DNA of 64,000 nt from Lithospermum erythrorhizon (lineage: Eukaryota > Streptophyta > Magnoliopsida > Boraginales > Boraginaceae). Position numbers and translations under genes: made by a program. Location of the stretch: assembly GCA_019722365.1 (NCBI GenBank), contig JADFUC010000709.1, positions 2,480,001 through 2,544,000 on the forward strand. The letters run 5' to 3'. The notes under the pieces are model-generated. The model was not told the DNA's origin. It ran no database searches and saw nothing but the letters and a program-made list of their open reading frames with translations. This document shows positions 22,959-37,112 of this stretch, piece after piece (positions within the stretch are counted from its first letter, which is position 1; each line of letters opens with the position of its first letter).

Positions 22959-24170
22959 TGGACGATTACAATTCCTTTATCACGATCTCTAGTCGTATTA
23001 ACCATAAGAAGTGTGTCATGAAACACCCACAACTTTCTTTTACCGACATGAATCGAAAGATTACTGCTGGCCCCATAAACCAATTCAAGCCAACCGCAAG
23101 CTGGTAGGCCCGAGATCTTTCTCAGGATATCAAGGACGGATAAATCCTCCAATATATCAACATCTATCTATATTCTGATCGTGTGACCCAACATATGCCG
23201 TTATAATCCCCGCTAAGGCATCGCCGGGTCATAGTCAAAGAATTGTCAACCTAAAATTCCTAAACAAATACAGAATACTTATATACATTATCTTCTATGA
23301 ATTCAAGCTGTCATACTAAATTCTCCCAAATATGTGATCCGGGGCAACTAATGTATTACCTTAGTCCTGCAGTTAACGGATCAATCTTGATCACTAATCA
23401 AAACACCATGTTAGTCATATGATGCTTGTCGCCCCTAACTATCAAGATTCACCAAGGCCTTTGGCTATCCTATGTTTTGTGGCTCGAAAAGTGTGTAATC
23501 AAAAAATTCATGTTACCTCTCTCAGAAAACATAGACTAAACCTGTGAGTTCTACTTTTCACCATCGAGGATAATAATACATGTATATTATATATTTCACC
23601 TGCATGTGAAACAAATAACGGGTAACTATATGAATGAATCACGTGATTCATGGTTTTAGTTACTGACCGATTAAAACACAAAGGAACTTGTTTTTATCAA
23701 TTACTTAACTTATTCCGCAAAGGAAACGAACTAGCTCCCACTAAACTTGCCAATGCCTGGCCTCTTCATTAAGCTCGTGGAAAACCAACTGAAACATCAA
23801 CCTGCCCTCAAACTGTGGAATCATCATAACGACTCTGTGCCCGGCCGCCCGAGGCGGTAGTCATTAAATCCGAACACCAGAAATACCAAACTACTTTGAC
23901 GACTCATGAAATACAATTAAGCTATCCAAAATGTGATCACTAAGTTTCCCAAATCAAACAGTTTTAAAATTTATAATCCTTTATCAAATGATATCGAAAC
24001 GACAAAACCCATATATATACACAATAACATATCCTAAAATAAAGTAACGCCGCAAGTGCTACAATGTATGATACGTGACTCAATAATAAACACAACAAAA
24101 TTGACAAGGCTAAAGTTTCAAAAGGAAAATACAACAATCAAAAAAAATGCTTGACAACACATCAAAATCG
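22959..24170 (-). mobile_element. Degraded internal region of the copia-type element
   Basis: Expected body of the element whose 3' LTR is copy B. A 95-codon frame (22865-23152 -) spans the tract and is not a recognisable RT or RNase H. A second GTGGGAGCTAG motif near 23735 (minus strand) looks copia-like. No YVDD, integrase or RNase H motif could be read, so most of it has decayed. Confidence 0.3.
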
Positions 24171-24179
24171 GGGACTGAG

Positions 24180-26500
24180 GATCCTCTGCCACCCGATGCT
24201 CTCACCTAGCCACTCTGAACAAAACTCTCAAACAGCCTTCTTGCTCAACTGGACCACAACTCCGCACATCTAAACGCCGCCCACCAGCGTAAGTCATGGC
24301 GCTTAAAGTGGAAACTTAACACAAAGCGAACTTACCATACGGAACGAGTCAATCAATAATATAATAGTCAAATATGAATAAAATACATATATCCGTGACT
24401 ACCCAAAAGGGTCATACAACATAATTCCTAGAAATCTCGTATATAATATTTAAGATATAATGTAAGGTTCACATCACAATTTTAAAGAAATCAATAGACT
24501 CAACAACGACTCAAAACTCTACCATCAAACCTCCATCTCATATCCCCACCAAAGATACCATCCTCAATGCCAGATACTCAATCCATCTACCTGCTAGGAA
24601 TGGACTAATCAACAATCACCTCAAGACTTATACCGCTAAAGATAAGTACAAAACCGACTTATACACAAAGTATAAGGCACACCGCATTTTATAATAATGT
24701 GAAAGTATAAGGTACATCGCACTCATACACTAAGTACAAGGCACACCGCTCTATACACTCAAGTAAGGCGTACACCGCACGCTATACCGTAGTATAGGCC
24801 ACATCGACAATGCACACATCAAAGTGATCAAAAGATCACACCGCCTTATAATCAAGTATAAGGCCAAACCGCACGCTATACCGTAGTGATAGGCCACACC
24901 GACAATGCACACAAAGAAAGCTTATCAAAAGAGAAATATACCGCTTCTTATACCGAAGAGCAAGGTTAAACAAGACGCTTATACCGTAGTGCCAATAAAT
25001 ACACATATCCTCGCAAGGAAGGAGAGTCACCTAATCCCTACTATCCTAACAACTATAGTGGTCACCCCCTGGACACTAAGTCACCTCAAGTCATAGATAA
25101 CTCTAACCATCACCTCAATAACCAGCCACTCTACTCCCAAACAATATCCGCTATCACGCCTAAAACATCTCTACAATCGTAAGTCAAAACACACCGCCAA
25201 CAAGGCCACGTAAATCATAAGTGCCGAAGGCCACAGAAATCATAAAGGCCGATGCGCTAGAAATCCTAAATATAAAGCTGGGAGTTCAAGTTTATTACTT
25301 ACCTCAAAGAATCTTTAATTCTACATAATATAATCACATAACTTATAACAATTACATGTATAATTATTCTCATCGCATCATAAATGTAATGACATGTATA
25401 TCATTCTCACATAAAAAATATCATAATAACATGTATATCATTCTCACATATTCATATCATTAAATAACATGTTCATGTAATAATTTAAAGTAAGTAATAG
25501 GCACAATTCTAAACAACACCCGTAAAGTATAATCAAGCACCTACTACTATACCGGCGTTCTAGAAGATACATAACTAACTCTGGGAACTATCTCTAAACA
25601 ATTTTAACATGACGGATAAACCATCTAATTATAATCCCATCGGACACAACCCAACGATTCCCCCGCTAAATTCCATCTTATCACTCTCTTAATACAAATC
25701 GACTTATAAGTTATTCTAACTAATCATCAAGTCCATAAATTAACAATCTATAATTCAAATAATATAACTCAACTCGAATTTAAGAATTTTTCAACATAAC
25801 ACCCTTTTCTCAATTTTAAATCACCAATTTAACATCATAACAACTATAACAAGGTCCCAGTATAACCTCCTACACATTTAAAGTCTTATAACAACATCCA
25901 TATAAAAAGTCAACAAAAACCCAAAAAGTCAACTCGACTCATAACGCCCTCAAATGATCTCTCATTCACTAATTCATCACTAAATACGTCAGTAACCCAT
26001 AAACCAACTAAGATTTATCATAAAATTCAATTATGGAAAAGTCAAATTAAACGTCAACTATAAAGTCAAACCCAAGAAATATCTCGGAAGACTTGAAATT
26101 TCTACCTTAACTCAAGAGAAACGACGAGGAGAACAATATTCTACAAATCAGATCTTGAAGCCTGAGCGACAATCAAGAGAAATGGAAAATCAATTTTTAA
26201 GGGGAGGGGTGAAGAGCTGCCATAGCATGAAAAGATGGATGGAAGGGAAGTGTTTGATAAATGACCATGGAAGATAAGATGACTAGATATTTAAACCCGA
26301 ACCCGCTCGTTTCGGGTTAATTTCTCCGCTTATCGCATTTCTAAATTTACGAACCCGACTCCAAAGATAAAATATTCCATGGCAAAACTACTAAATTATA
26401 AATGTAATTCGCTAAAAAATTTTAATAAATAATATTATCATCGATTATTTAAAATATCCTGGGTCCTTACCAATCAAAATTTAATTTTTTTTTTCGTAAC
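24180..26500 (-). mobile_element. Long gypsy-type LTR-like repeat, copy 2
   Basis: Homologous, in opposite orientation, to copy 3 at 43260-45720. CCTACTACTATACCGGCGTTC-like sequence near 25545 matches the reverse of ACGCCGGTGCATAGTAGTAG at 44073. GATTCCCCCGCTAAATTCC near 25658 matches the reverse of ATTATAGCGGGGGATCG near 43963. Both hold the same TATAAGG-rich minisatellite. On the minus strand a TTTAAATATC box (about 26288-26297) precedes a leader-like region, and GGACCCAGGATATT near 26455 resembles the start of LTRs in this class. About 2.3 kb, noncoding, no gag-pol within. Confidence 0.55.
24655..25000. repeat. Minisatellite inside LTR copy 2 (TATAAGGCACACCGC units)
   Basis: About ten imperfect units of 30-40 bases carrying TATACxxAGTATAAGGCACACCGC variants, including two near-identical longer units with GCACGCTATACCGTAGT (about 24778 and 24872). 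Each unit contains the self-complementary pair CTTATAC and GTATAAG. An inverted counterpart sits at 44690-45040. Confidence 0.7.
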
Positions 26501-29500
26501 GGTTATTACAATCGATGACTCGCATTGTCCCGTGACGTAGGCCATGCAACGTACTACGATCAAAACGGGTTTCCAATCCACTCTCGGGTTCTATCGGTAG
26601 GTTTATAACACAACTCAAAAAATGTGTTAAACACATTTGTCTTATTAAATGCATATTATTATTTTAACAACATTACCAACAACAATACAAAGTTGGACCG
26701 TCAAGTTGTACACTGAAGTTCAAATTTCCTTTTAGTTTACTTCCACCGAGTATACTAGACTCAAATCTATTATTGAAAATTTGACTAATAGCTTTTCATA
26801 CGGTACAACCGTCCATAATGCTACTGATTACATTCAGCTATACAAGATCAACAACTCGATCCATTCCATGTAACTATAGTTACCTCTATTCTCTTTAAAG
26901 TTACTTCATCAAGCTGCATTCTCGAATCCGCGTGAATAACTTTAGTAAACTTCACAATTCCAATCACTGAATCATGTTGTCATAGTTGTAGTGCACAACA
27001 TACGACCTCACACGGCATACACGTGAATCATATTATTACGTAATAGACTTCAACCACCTCATTAACGTGAGGCCCTTACTAGTTTTGGATTAAAACATCT
27101 AATGAAAGAGTTGCCTCGTCAATAAGAGAATCGCTCATTTTATAGAATTTAATCTATTATAGATTTAATCACCTCGAGCTTCATATATCTTAAACTTAAC
27201 AAGAAATGTCATGCAAGCCTCACATATATATAATGCGACCGATTATAGCATGTGTCAAGATATATGTAAATACTGGCCCACAAATGTACAAGAAACCTAA
27301 TCACTACTATATCTTAAGGTTGTGTGGAAGATTTCTTCAACATTTAGTGTATAAACTTCATTTTATGCAAGTATTTATCTACTTAACCTTTGGTATGAAC
27401 TCAAGGTTCTTCATCACTCTTTGAATTCTTATTGATTTTCACCAAGTATCAAAGCGAGGAATTTAACTCCATTATACTCAATCTTAAGCTCAGAATCCTT
27501 AGATACTAGTAGTATAGAAACTTTCTTTTTATATTCTCGCCGGTATTGGAGTTCCAATAACAATGTCAAGTATCCATCATCGTCATCATTACTTATGCAC
27601 ATTCTTTGGATAATCTCATTAGACCCACATGTTACAACTCGTGGGAATAAAGAATAAGAAAGTTTTGAAATAAACATGAGCAATACCAACCAATGAATAC
27701 ATGCTTTAACCTCGGCTTCTCAACCAAACGTATGATTAAAGGCTCATTCATGACCGATTGCTCATTTAATAAAAATACATTTATTACTGGCGAGATTCAC
27801 CATCCAAAGTAATATAGAATGGGCTCTCTACCCCTGGCGAATCACCACCCAGAAAGATAAAATAGAGCTTATACTCAACCCATGGTCTACATCTTATTTA
27901 CTTAAATGACCTCAAAGTCATTTATTGAGTATTATTTATTCATGTCGCTATTTTGTATCACTGCATTTAGCTTTAAATGATCAAGATTTAATACTTTCGA
28001 TATAACCGGTGGTTCTAATACTGGCTCGTATCTCCTACTTGGAAAGCCATTTGAACGCATTCAAGTCACATATTTATTTCCACTATTTGTACTTCATAAT
28101 GAAGACTCTTATACATACAATATATTGCAACACTATAAGGGATGGAAATAAATACCACCTTTTCCTCTCCTTTTATGTAAAATGACTTAATAACTCGATC
28201 CTAGTTAAATTATGTCTACTACAAAATGACGTAATACTAACTTATCCTATACTTATTTTTCAAAAGTTTGTTTATCAAATACAACTCTTTGAGTTGTCTC
28301 ACAGTTGAATATGAATAAATTCAATTTAAAGGTAGGTAAAGTAACCTTTAATATGTGAAATTATTTCATTCTTTGTGTTTCAAACGCACGTTAAACACAA
28401 TCCTTTACTAGACACTCAACCATTTGTGTTTTAACTTCATCCATTCTAAGGTTAGAAATGAAATTATCTTGGTATATGAAATTGAAAGATTTCATCCATT
28501 TGTGTTTTAACTTCACATAAACACAATTCCCAATTACGATCTTTACAAGCACGTTTTTAAGATTGTGAATGATGTCTCATTCTTCGACGATATACTACTT
28601 ATATCGATGATACTTCCGACTTAACTTGATAGTATTCATATGGTCCTTTCCATAAATTTTATCACTCCTCGATGTATCATTCAATGACTCAAATCTTTAA
28701 TTAACTTGTATGTAAACATACAAACTTAATTTCTAGATCTGTTAACCTCCCACTAAGCTCAAGTAAGAGTTTAATTTAGTTCATCTTCTTCAAGATTATA
28801 CTTCAAGTCTTGTTCGAGTCATTATCCATAAGTGCTTATTCGTTAACTTGTTGTTCAAGGTGTCCTTTTAAAGAAGAGTAGAGTAATGTTTCCTTAATCA
28901 GAATCACCTGATATGGAAACGTATAAGTCAAACATGACATTCCCTTTTACTCTTACAAGTGCAAAGAAAATAGTTTAGAATCCCAACCATCTTCACGAGT
29001 GATTTAACCCGTGGTGCTCTTATAACGTACGCTTATCATTACGTAGCTCGCTTAACTTTCTTTTTACCTAGCTATTGTTATATTTCTTGACTCATATCCA
29101 GATTAAATCATGTGAGTCAAAACCAAGTTCTCTACCACCGATAGCCTAGCTATAAGGACATTACTAGAAGCTTTGACAACAAAATTATTTTGAGATATAA
29201 TATTTAATCAAATCTCTTTCACCCTAAATGTTACTAAAAATCCTTCTTTCTGTGTTTGAAGTTCAAATAATGAAGTGAACTATTAACTTCAACTTATAGT
29301 TCCAAGGTCACTATCCGCATGTTGACGCGAGAACTTAATAGATAACTTTGCGTATTTGGTTACATACCATGTTTTGTTTCATCACACCACAACCATGCTC
29401 ATCACAAGTAAAGAAATCAAATACCAATCATGTCCTGGAAACGTAGATACAACATTCAAGATCATTCAATATTTTTTCTCAATCGAAAGCACACGTTAGA

Positions 29501-29960
29501 CAAACCATTTATTATTTAAGGCTTCATAGCGGCTAAGAGACAATATGACATATCGGGTTCATATCATCATCACCTTTGGATTGAATCAAAATTCACTATC
29601 CTCAATCATATCATGACTTTGTTCACTCAACCAAAGTTCATGCAACGTATCAACACGATCGGAATCAAGTCTTAAATGTCTGGTGGTATTTAAAGTTTTA
29701 TCTTCATTAGGCATACAAACTCGATTGAATTGGTTGAAGAAGATCGTGTTGTAACACTTTATTTCAACAAGTCATTCGGATTTCTCCAACTTATTTTAGT
29801 CTACATTATAAAGTCATGCATTTAATTTGCCCAATGAACGCGAATAAAATAGGTAAACTTAATATGCCAAACATAATAGGAAATATGCAACTTAAAAATA
29901 AATAAGTAGTTCAAAAACAATCCAACGCATTTACAAATGAATTGTAAAATATAATAATTG
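26500..29960. other. Degraded repeat DNA, no gene seen
   Basis: Moderately GC-balanced DNA without any recognisable protein domain. Open stretches of 72 and 86 codons near 27206-27424 (+) and 27429-27689 (-) lack family features. A CTTAGTGGGAGG motif near 28755 (minus strand) hints at another copia internal region. AAATGTGTTAAACACATTT at 26622-26640 is a short palindrome. Confidence 0.3.
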
Positions 29961-29984
29961 CATTTCAAATTCACAAAATGTACA

Positions 29985-30190
29985 AGGGGACAAGATCTAC
30001 TACACTCGGATTCAAACTAAGAACACCGCATACATTTTGAATCAAGTATAATAGTAGATGACAACCAATTACGTAGCAATATGCAAGGCACCAAAGTCTA
30101 TTATGCCCAGATTCAAACGGCAAACACTCTTCATACATTTCAATCCGGCCCAATAGTAGGTTACCAACCAATTAATGTAAACCAGAGCAA
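29985..30190. repeat. Tandem duplication, about 100-base period
   Basis: CTACTACACTCGGATTCAAAC near 29998 is matched by CTATTATGCCCAGATTCAAAC near 30098. Downstream, ACAACCAATTACGTA matches ACCAACCAATTAATGTA at the same offset. Two diverged copies of a unit of about 100 bases, within otherwise unassigned DNA. Confidence 0.6.
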
Positions 30191-31340
30191 CCTCTTTGTG
30201 GTCACTAGCATACCATACGTGATGCTACTCCGATCAGATCCACAAACCGTTAAGCATATCAATTCAAACCAAATAGTTACTGAGGATCATCCAAAAGCCC
30301 ACAACGTTAAGTGGAAATCACTTCAACAATTTATCCATCATGCCATATCAAAGTGCAAAATCAGAACACCGCCATCACAGCCCAAATAATGCAAACCGAT
30401 TTCACTACTTTAAATTGGCTTGATACGTTGTTTAAATTTTAATTGGTAAGATTAATGTTATTTAACTTTATTTAACCAATGATAGATAACACATATTCAA
30501 CCAACATGCACAACATGAAAATAAATAACAACACACATTTAGGAGATATAATATGACCCTAGGACCTATTACATCACTCTAACAAGTGAAATGCTAACAT
30601 AAGTCCTATTACAACACTTGTATGCAGCCTCAGATTCTTCAGCCTCGAAACCTCAGCTTCTCCAAGTGCCGCTCTTGGGTGAAACGCACTTAACGCCACC
30701 ACAAAGAAAATATCACTACTTAACTCAACTTAGACGTTACAATGTGCTTGTGGGTAAAAGAATACAAGAATAAAGGAAATACGACCACAGGTCAAGTATA
30801 ACATTTTCTCCTGCACGCAAAATCGTAAATAAATAAATTAGACTGGGTCATATCTAAATACCTCCTTTCATTCCATAACAATATATATGGGACAAAACAT
30901 TAACAAATAAATACACTCTAATGTCATATATTAAATAAAATGAGATTAAAACAAAATGTGTCTATAATTGACTCAATTAATTCTCATTATTTTATCATTA
31001 ATTATCAATTAATGTAATTCTTTTGAATTTAAATATATTCAATATTGATGATTAATGAATAACACAATAATTATCATCCACTTAATCATGGAATAATACT
31101 ACAAGTAATTAACTCAAAATTCAAAATTTAAAAGTCATCGTGGAAAATATTTTCAAAAATTATCAATTAATGAAAATAATTATGAGTGGAAATATAATCA
31201 AATTTCAATGCCATTCAAGATATATATTCATCATCTTAATGACAAAATTTATGATTTAACATTTAAAAAACCAATTAATAATTACTAATACTTAAAAAAC
31301 CAAAATAATTACATAAAATACATTTAGATTTTCTAAACTA
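30191..31340. other. Repeat-like and AT-rich DNA, no gene seen
   Basis: A 102-codon frame (30081-30389 +) overlaps the duplication and looks like a chance frame. The rest is AT-rich with no exon or RNA gene recognised. Confidence 0.35.
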
Positions 31341-31359
31341 CCTAATTTCAACGAATTAA

Positions 31360-31540
31360 ACCGCCCGCCATCCACGATAGCCACGCTGGCGGCCAATGTT
31401 TATTACGCGAGTTACGCCCCAGTGGCCGGAACGCATACTCCGCCACCGGACGCACCCGAGGTTGTCCGCAAGTTCGCGACCGATTTTTGGCACCATTTCG
31501 CTTTCGCCTGTGACACCGCAACTTTTGTAAAACATCATGT
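31360..31540. other. Second GC-rich island, unassigned
   Basis: About 180 bases with many CG-containing words (GGCGGCCAATG, CCGCCACCGGACGCACCC) in strongly AT-rich DNA. The two minus-strand frames over it are 60-68 codons and Arg/Trp-rich, typical of translated GC-rich noncoding DNA. Probably a transposon subterminal remnant. Confidence 0.3.
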
Positions 31541-32045
31541 TCTGTAAAATTCAAAAAATTTGGGATTTTACTTGAACATCAACAATATCATTATTGACAC
31601 GCCCATGGAATTTTATCAAAACACTTCTAGTTTTTCGATTAAACAAAACAATCCAGAAATTCAACGAATTTTACGGAGTACTTAAAAATTCAAAAAATTC
31701 TGAAAAATTTGGTATGAAACCCCCAGCGGTCAAGAACACATATTTAATTTCGTACTCTTTGGGCGAAATTTCTAAACCTCTCTCAGAAAAACCTTAAAAT
31801 ATAATTCTCAAATTAAAAATATGTAATTCAATCAATTTTAACCCTTTCAATCATGAAACAATTAACAAACATCAAATCATCAAAAACTACTACATTTGAA
31901 ATGATGATTCTAGCCGTATGAATATATATAAATGGGTTGATTTTTTTCATATTACATATCACTCAATTGAATATATAACTTAAAACAATCAAACTAACTA
32001 ACAACTAGTCAACACACAATCAAATTAGATAAAACACCAAACTTC

Positions 32046-32967
32046 AAGAGTCAATCTAGAATCTATATGAACTATATTTATTATTAAACATCAATTCATA
32101 CATTCTAAATCCTCAAAATAATGTATATTAATCTAAAAACACATAAATTATATTATGAATAAAAGAATTTACATTCATGACTAAACGAAACCCAATCCTC
32201 TACAAGATGCCTCACGTGAAAGCCTCGAGAAACCTCTCCAATTTCTTTGTCCAACACCAAAACGATAGTCCTCTAGATTGCACACACTAGAGGGAAATCG
32301 AATCCATTGTACTCAACTGCTAGAAGTCATGTAGGAACAAAATGGAAGAAAAATTCCTTCCATTTCTTAGAGGGGCTTGTAAAAGACGGGAGGCAAAGGT
32401 TTTTATTAAATGAAAAATCCTTGTCTCTTCCTTTAAATACTATTTGCCAATTTCCACCAAGTAAGCAACTCGGCAAGAAATCATTAACTCTGCTAACTTA
32501 ATTGTAATCGCTATGGCTTCCAATCAAGTAATGAGTTACTAGTAGCTTGTTCCATTTTAATTAACTTAACAAGTCAATTAAAATACTAACGAGTCATTTA
32601 TCGGTCAACTTATCAAGTTATTCATCAATTTCCTCTAATTGTTTCTATTGATTAAACTTCAAGTCTCTGCTTAATTTCATGGACATAATTGAATATCAAT
32701 TTGCAGTGACCTCTAGGCTCGTATAATAGTAAGTTGTATAATAATAATAATTGACCAATTACTATTATAACGATTAATGAGTAAGATCTAGCAACGCTTC
32801 GGCTAACCCCTTAAATTATCATGAGAACTCAAACTAGTAATATCTAATTACTAAGGTGAACACTAAGTTTTAGTAATCACATTTATTCAATCATGTAAAT
32901 TAATTGATACACAATTGTCGTGAATGGGTATAATTAAAAGGGAACTAATTTTCATTGATTTCCAACA
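32046..32967 (-). mobile_element. Copia-type LTR, copy C (possible solo LTR)
   Basis: On the minus strand it starts TGTTGGAAATC at 32967 and runs about 920 bases to a TAGAATCTA-type end near 32046-32053. It shares ordered blocks with copy B, including AATGTATATTAATCTAAAAA, CTTCCATTTCTTAG, TTTAAATACTATTT and ATAACGATTAATGAGTAA. No polypurine tract precedes it and no primer-binding site follows, which favours a solo or fragmentary LTR. The left end is degraded. Confidence 0.6.
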
Positions 32968-32969
32968 AA

Positions 32970-35900
32970 AATATTAGGCTATTTGCATATTTTTCTTCAA
33001 AAGCATACTTGTATAAAAAACAATTGAGTTTATAATTAAAATTTCAATCATCAAAGTTGAAAAAAATAAATTTTTTGTTTGAAACATATAGAATTTGTTC
33101 TTATTAAAATTTCAAAATAGATGATTGTTTAGATGAAAATTAATTTTTTAAGGGATAGTGAAAAACGCATATCGATCAGAAAAGCTACATTGAAAAATGT
33201 CAAGTTACATTATATTGTAAAAGATATATTAAAAATGCAAACAATCAACTATTGTGAAAAAGTAAATTTTTTCTAGATGATCATGTATTTTGAGATGGAA
33301 TGGAGTATTGGTTATTTAGTTAGATTTCTCAAAGATATAGGGGTCATTAATTAACTTAGGTGATTATAATTGTCATAACAACATATTTCTAAGTAAATAA
33401 TTTTTCAAAATTATAACGACAATCAATTTACATCAAAAGAATAATGGAGTCCAAATTTATAAAGATCAACTAATAAAAATCAAAACTTGACAATAAGCTT
33501 AAATAACGGAGGTCATAATTATTATATTACAAGAATACTAATAAAATCCATGATTCTGTGAGAATATAAGGTAAACATATGCGTATAATTTTCATCATCT
33601 TATTAGCTTATATTATTGTCATTGTTTTCAAAACCATGATTCATTTTTAAACTCAAAGAACGTGGTTTACACTAATGAAAAGAATCTCATTCCTCAAGTG
33701 CGACAATTCCATTGTGAGTTTAAACACACAAAGTTGACTTTTATTGATCAAGATAACGTTGTTTTAACTTTAAGGCCGAATAGCATATAAATTGTGCTTA
33801 TTAAGATATATTTGATTATCAATATATATGAAATAATGCTTATATCCATAAGAATCGCTGAAGCTTTGACTTGATTAGTCGATGGGCAATTTTAATCAAT
33901 AAAAAGTCAATAAGTAAATTTCTTAGTCCAACATGCATGCTACATATATATTATACCATTTATACTGAGTGGTCTTTACTCTTTAGCATTACAGATATAT
34001 TTTATAGTCAATTAAGTTTTCTCTAAAAGGTTATCTTTAGCATTACACAAGTAACAAAACCTCTGTGATTGAAAAGGAGGATAAGATACAAGTTTATATT
34101 GGTGAAGCTTATATCATTTATTTAAGCATGTGCATTAAATCAATGTACTCTATTTCAATTTGAAATAATAAACTTTTATATTATTTCATTGTTATAAAAT
34201 CGAAAATACATTAATTGATCTACCTTCTTATAGTAGAAAAAGAGCACTCTTCCACCTATAGTTTATTAATTAATAAAAAACTCCGAAAAAATACAAAAAT
34301 ATTATGATTAAGCCATAGAATAATGGAAATGAAAAATTCTCAGTTCCTTTAATAATTCAAAATAATTTGCAAAAATCGTAATTTATCAGTAGTCTAAAAT
34401 ACTTTGTAATATAATATTTAGTGAAAATATATTGAGATACAATATTTTTCAACATATTTTACTATTAGCATGATATGGATCTAAGTCAAAAGTTGTATAA
34501 GCCAAATAATTAGAAAATAAAATTTCCTGGTAAATCTTGACCTTAGAAATAGTTAGACGATATTTTCAGCTGATGATTTTGATAGTTTTAGTAAAATGAT
34601 ACTTTACAATTAGTAAATTATTTTCATTTATTAGATAGTTTTGAATCTCTATTACAATTTTTTTATTATACTTTTGAAATTATTAATAAAGAAAATCATG
34701 TGTAACTAAACTACCACGCAATGCAATATCCTTCTGAAACTATTTTAAATTATTATTATTAGATCACTTTACTATAATTTAATTGTTATTTTGCCATATT
34801 TGATCTTGTATACTTTTATAAAATTGTCAATAGGTACTAAAACTAGTAGATAGATTTAGTTCATTAAATAAATTAGTATCAATTATTACTTATAAAGCTT
34901 CATATTATATTATACAGAAAAGAAGAAACCTTGTTTTAAATTTTATATTTCAAACAATGATGTGGATACTCGCTTAGTAATATATACAAGTTAGATATGT
35001 ATTATGTGTTTACATTATTGAATTAAATTAGATAACATATTAGCTTACATTACTTTTTTTTACTCATATATTAAATATTAGGAGAGAAATATAAAAAGAT
35101 AAAGTAAATTAAAATAATATGGAGAACCATTCAAATCAAACCACGTTGAAAGACAAACAATACATCCAAAATACCGTATATAATGTACAAAAACCAAAGC
35201 ATCTACATTTTAAAGAAGACTAATATCAATAAATATAAACCATTATGAAACTTAAACTTCACATTTATCTTTGGGCGAAGTTCAATTAATTTTAATGATA
35301 TAGAACAAATGATATGATTTACATTATTTTCTTTAACTATTCATAATATAGTTCTTAAATTGAAAGTAATAAAATTATTACAGAAATATACCAAGGATTA
35401 ACATCGTCATTTAATATTCATTGCACAAATCATTAACTAAACCAAAGAGTGAATAATCATATATAACAAAAAAACAGAATGTTATACTAAGAAAAAGATA
35501 TGTCGCACTAACAAAGCAATTAAACACAAACAACAAGAACCGAAATAGAGTAAATTGATCTTGATAAAATGATGATTTATCAAGATATCAACTTTAATTA
35601 ACAAATAAAAAGATAAAAATATGGAGAAATTCTTGAATTTAAATATGATAATTGAATTTTAGCTTATAAAGTTTTGAAAACATATGTAGTGATATTTTCA
35701 TTTTGCCGGTCACATAGCTTAAATTCTAAGAAAGATCCTTTCACCACTTTATAATATCAGACATCATGTGGTTTTATAATTCATTATAACTACACATGAT
35801 CACCATAATATACGAGGATACAATTCATGATTGCAACGAAATAACAAAAGAGGATGTAGACGATCTTTTATTTATGAATTGATACTTTAAAATATATATA

Positions 35901-36780
35901 AAAGTGTATTTATTCGAAGAATCATTTTCAAATAATGAAATCAATATAACAAAGTTATCCAATTTTATGTTATATTTTATAATTATAACAAATTTAAATC
36001 ACACGTGAATAAAAACTATCAATACAGAATGCTATCATCTTCTTACTGCATTTTTAAAGAGTAAAGTGTGCCTTATTTTCCGGGTTCAATTTTTCTCTAT
36101 ATCAAGGATATTTTCGTGGCATAAATTTGATGAGAGCAAAGAAAATTACTAACATATATGTTAATTATATTTTCAATATCCAAAACTGTCTTATCTAAGC
36201 GTTTTTTTCTCTGTCACTTAAATTACTTTCATTGCATTTTGACCATTTTCATTGTAAGAACCTGAACTCGAACGCTTAAATTTTGATTTTTTATTTTTAT
36301 TTTGTGTGTGTAAAACTTTCAATTAAATTGGAATGAAGTAAGTAGTATGTGTAATTCGATTTGCAATACCAGGTAAAATATTCACTTCAAAGAGAAATAA
36401 TGTAGGTCAAACTTTGGATAAAATGGAGATGAAATGCCAATATAAAAATATTCAGAAAACATGGTAGTGTTACATGAGGATTTATGTCTGAGAGATAAAC
36501 ACTGGTCATACAACGTTACCTACATATCACATGGTAGTGTTAATGATTCTGTAACAATCATATTACAACATGACAACCATACAATATAATAATAGCCATA
36601 ATAATAATCTTGGTATCAGATGCTTTCATAATTTAATTCCTGTCTTTTTCTTCACTGGACTTTGGAGCAATTTTAAGCTCCAAATAAATGAGTTTGTCTT
36701 GCTTATCTTCACAGCTAGGTTTGACCTCTTTTAGGTTTGACATGATCAACAAGTAACTAATAGGCAACAGGCCAACAGCT
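32970..36780. other. Long AT-rich gene-free stretch
   Basis: About 3.8 kb above 70% A+T without coding exon, RNA gene or element terminus that I can support. ACATGGTAGTGTTA occurs twice (about 36459 and 36529). Confidence 0.45.
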
Positions 36781-36891
36781 CATATCTGATGAAAACATTC
36801 AGTTCATTATCCCGCTTTAAGCTCGAGACTTTATCCTGCTTATTATCCCGCTTAAGCTCGAACTTCTTAAGACTTTATTCTGCTTAAGCAC

Positions 36892-37112
36892 AAACCTCTT
36901 TAAAATTTCAAAAGTATTAGAGCATGTTGATGTTATACAAATTGTAAAAAATTATGACAAATGAACTTCGTAAGGCATTCGAGTGAGCATTTTCTGGCAG
37001 GAGCCTCTTAAGACTTCAAAGGTATTAAAGCATGTTGATGTTATACAAATTGTAAAAAGCTGTGACAAATGAACTTCGTAAGACATTCGATCGAGCGTTT
37101 TCTGGCAGTAAA
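36892..37112. repeat. Two-copy tandem repeat, 108-base period
   Basis: GCATGTTGATGTTATACAAA at 36922 recurs at 37030, and the following GACAAATGAACTTCGTAAG and GCATTTTCTGGCAG / GCGTTTTCTGGCAG blocks recur at the same offset. Copies are about 90% alike. A third, shorter related phrase (TCCCGCTTTAAGCTCGA) is duplicated at 36811-36860. Confidence 0.75.

Noticed and set aside
24655..25000. CRISPR-like array
   Set aside because: Units are imperfect, have no unique spacers of constant length, and lie in a plant LTR.
27429..27689. 86-codon minus-strand frame as a copia polyprotein fragment
   Set aside because: No RT, RNase H or integrase motif could be read; the resemblance is only positional.
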